Source: SAR202 cluster bacterium
GTDB lineage: Bacteria > Chloroflexota > Dehalococcoidia > Lucifugimonadales > UBA826
DNA length: 7,481 bases
Direction: 5' to 3'
NCBI GenBank assembly: GCA_009392675.1
Contig: VFFY01000067.1
Coordinates: 1 to 7,481 of the forward strand
Every line of letters starts with the position of its first letter. Position 1 is the stretch's first letter. The position numbers and the translations under genes are program-made. A model generated the notes under the pieces. That model did not search any database and had not been told where the DNA came from. It worked only from the letters and a program-made list of their open reading frames with translations. Of this stretch, positions 7,103 to 7,481 are shown in pieces.

Positions 7103-7481
7103 TTACATTCCAAATATATATACAGCGGCTATGATGATTATTCCAACTGATGTGACAGTCGCGTACATTTGGGTTTGGCCAGTTTGTAATTCTCTTATCA
7201 GACTACCGAAATTGGCACCTAGCCACCCAATGATATTCACGGTACGGTCTACGATGTTTCGATCTACCCAATCGGATATCAGGGCTATGCCGTTGTAATA
7301 GATTCTGCCAGTTATGAATTTTTCATATACTTCATCGACATAATATTTGTTTAGAAATAGGGTATATATAGGGCCGGCAACTCTGCCCATCGTTGCTGGG
7401 GACAAATAAGGATTCCGCTTATACATTGCCCATGCTAGAAGTATTCCCAGTAGGGCAATCAACGAGGAAATAATGGCCAGT
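7103..7481 (-). CDS. nuoL: NADH-quinone oxidoreductase subunit L, C-terminal part
   Basis: The reading frame is open to the right window edge and ends at 7103, giving the last 125 or so residues of a protein that is usually over 600. A leading methionine drawn at 7462 would be an internal TTG leucine codon; codons before it stay open (LAIISS). The segment holds one membrane helix at the edge, a stretch with KYYVDEVYEKFI and DWVDRNIVD, then LQTGQTQMYA and a final hydrophobic helix. This layout is the NuoL end, where the long lateral helix and the last membrane helix anchor it along NuoM and NuoN. Position directly before nuoM confirms it. The pump core with its catalytic residues lies outside the window, so integrity of the gene cannot be judged. 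Confidence 0.94.
   Translation of the reverse strand, partial: LAIISSLIALLGILLAWAMYKRNPYLSPATMGRVAGPIYTLFLNKYYVDEVYEKFITGRIYYNGIALISDWVDRNIVDRTVNIIGWLGANFGSLIRELQTGQTQMYATVTSVGIIIIAAVYIFGM

Noticed and set aside
1..7481. Mobile element, CRISPR array, tRNA/rRNA gene or defence system
   Set aside because: No transposase or integrase, regularly spaced repeats, cloverleaf-like gene or defence-type domain was seen; nearly all of the window is accounted for by seven metabolic genes.

Overview
The window reads as an ordinary core-metabolism stretch of a bacterial chromosome. By eye the G+C is moderate (low-to-mid 40s percent), coding density is high, and start sites are a mix of ATG and GTG. Candidates for the source are Chloroflexota, especially marine SAR202/Dehalococcoidia-like lineages. 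They combine a complex I operon with many diverged enolase-superfamily genes, and one such gene is present here. This is an inference from gene content and style; there is no rRNA or other taxonomic marker.

Layout: positions 1-95 are a non-coding leader with an operator-like inverted repeat. They precede the only rightward gene, an enolase-superfamily (mandelate racemase/muconate lactonizing type) protein at 96-1226 that carries dehydratase-like active-site residues. Everything else runs leftward. Read in the direction of transcription from the right edge, the order is the 3' end of nuoL (7481-7103), nuoM (7090-5612), nuoN (5612-4143), a 73-bp gap with nested inverted repeats and a promoter-like element, nadK (4069-3170), a Nudix ADP-ribose pyrophosphatase (3162-2626) and an M20 metallopeptidase/deacylase (2602-1244). 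The M20 gene converges on the enolase-family gene with only 17 bp between the stop codons.

How the genes work together: NuoL, NuoM and NuoN are the three antiporter-like proton-pumping membrane subunits of NADH:quinone oxidoreductase. nadK makes NADP+ from NAD+, and the Nudix enzyme hydrolyses ADP-ribose, a product of NAD+ breakdown. The leftward cluster therefore joins NADH oxidation to NAD(P) pool maintenance. Gaps inside it are -1, 12, 73, 7 and 23 bp, so it is probably one operon, perhaps with an internal promoter in front of nadK. The M20 enzyme is downstream and its substrate cannot be read from the sequence.

I found no mobile element, CRISPR array, tRNA, rRNA, phage gene or defence system, and no convincing unknown system. 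The points most worth checking are the nadK promoter/start region, the nested repeats at the nuoN-nadK junction, and the unusual active site of the enolase-family protein.
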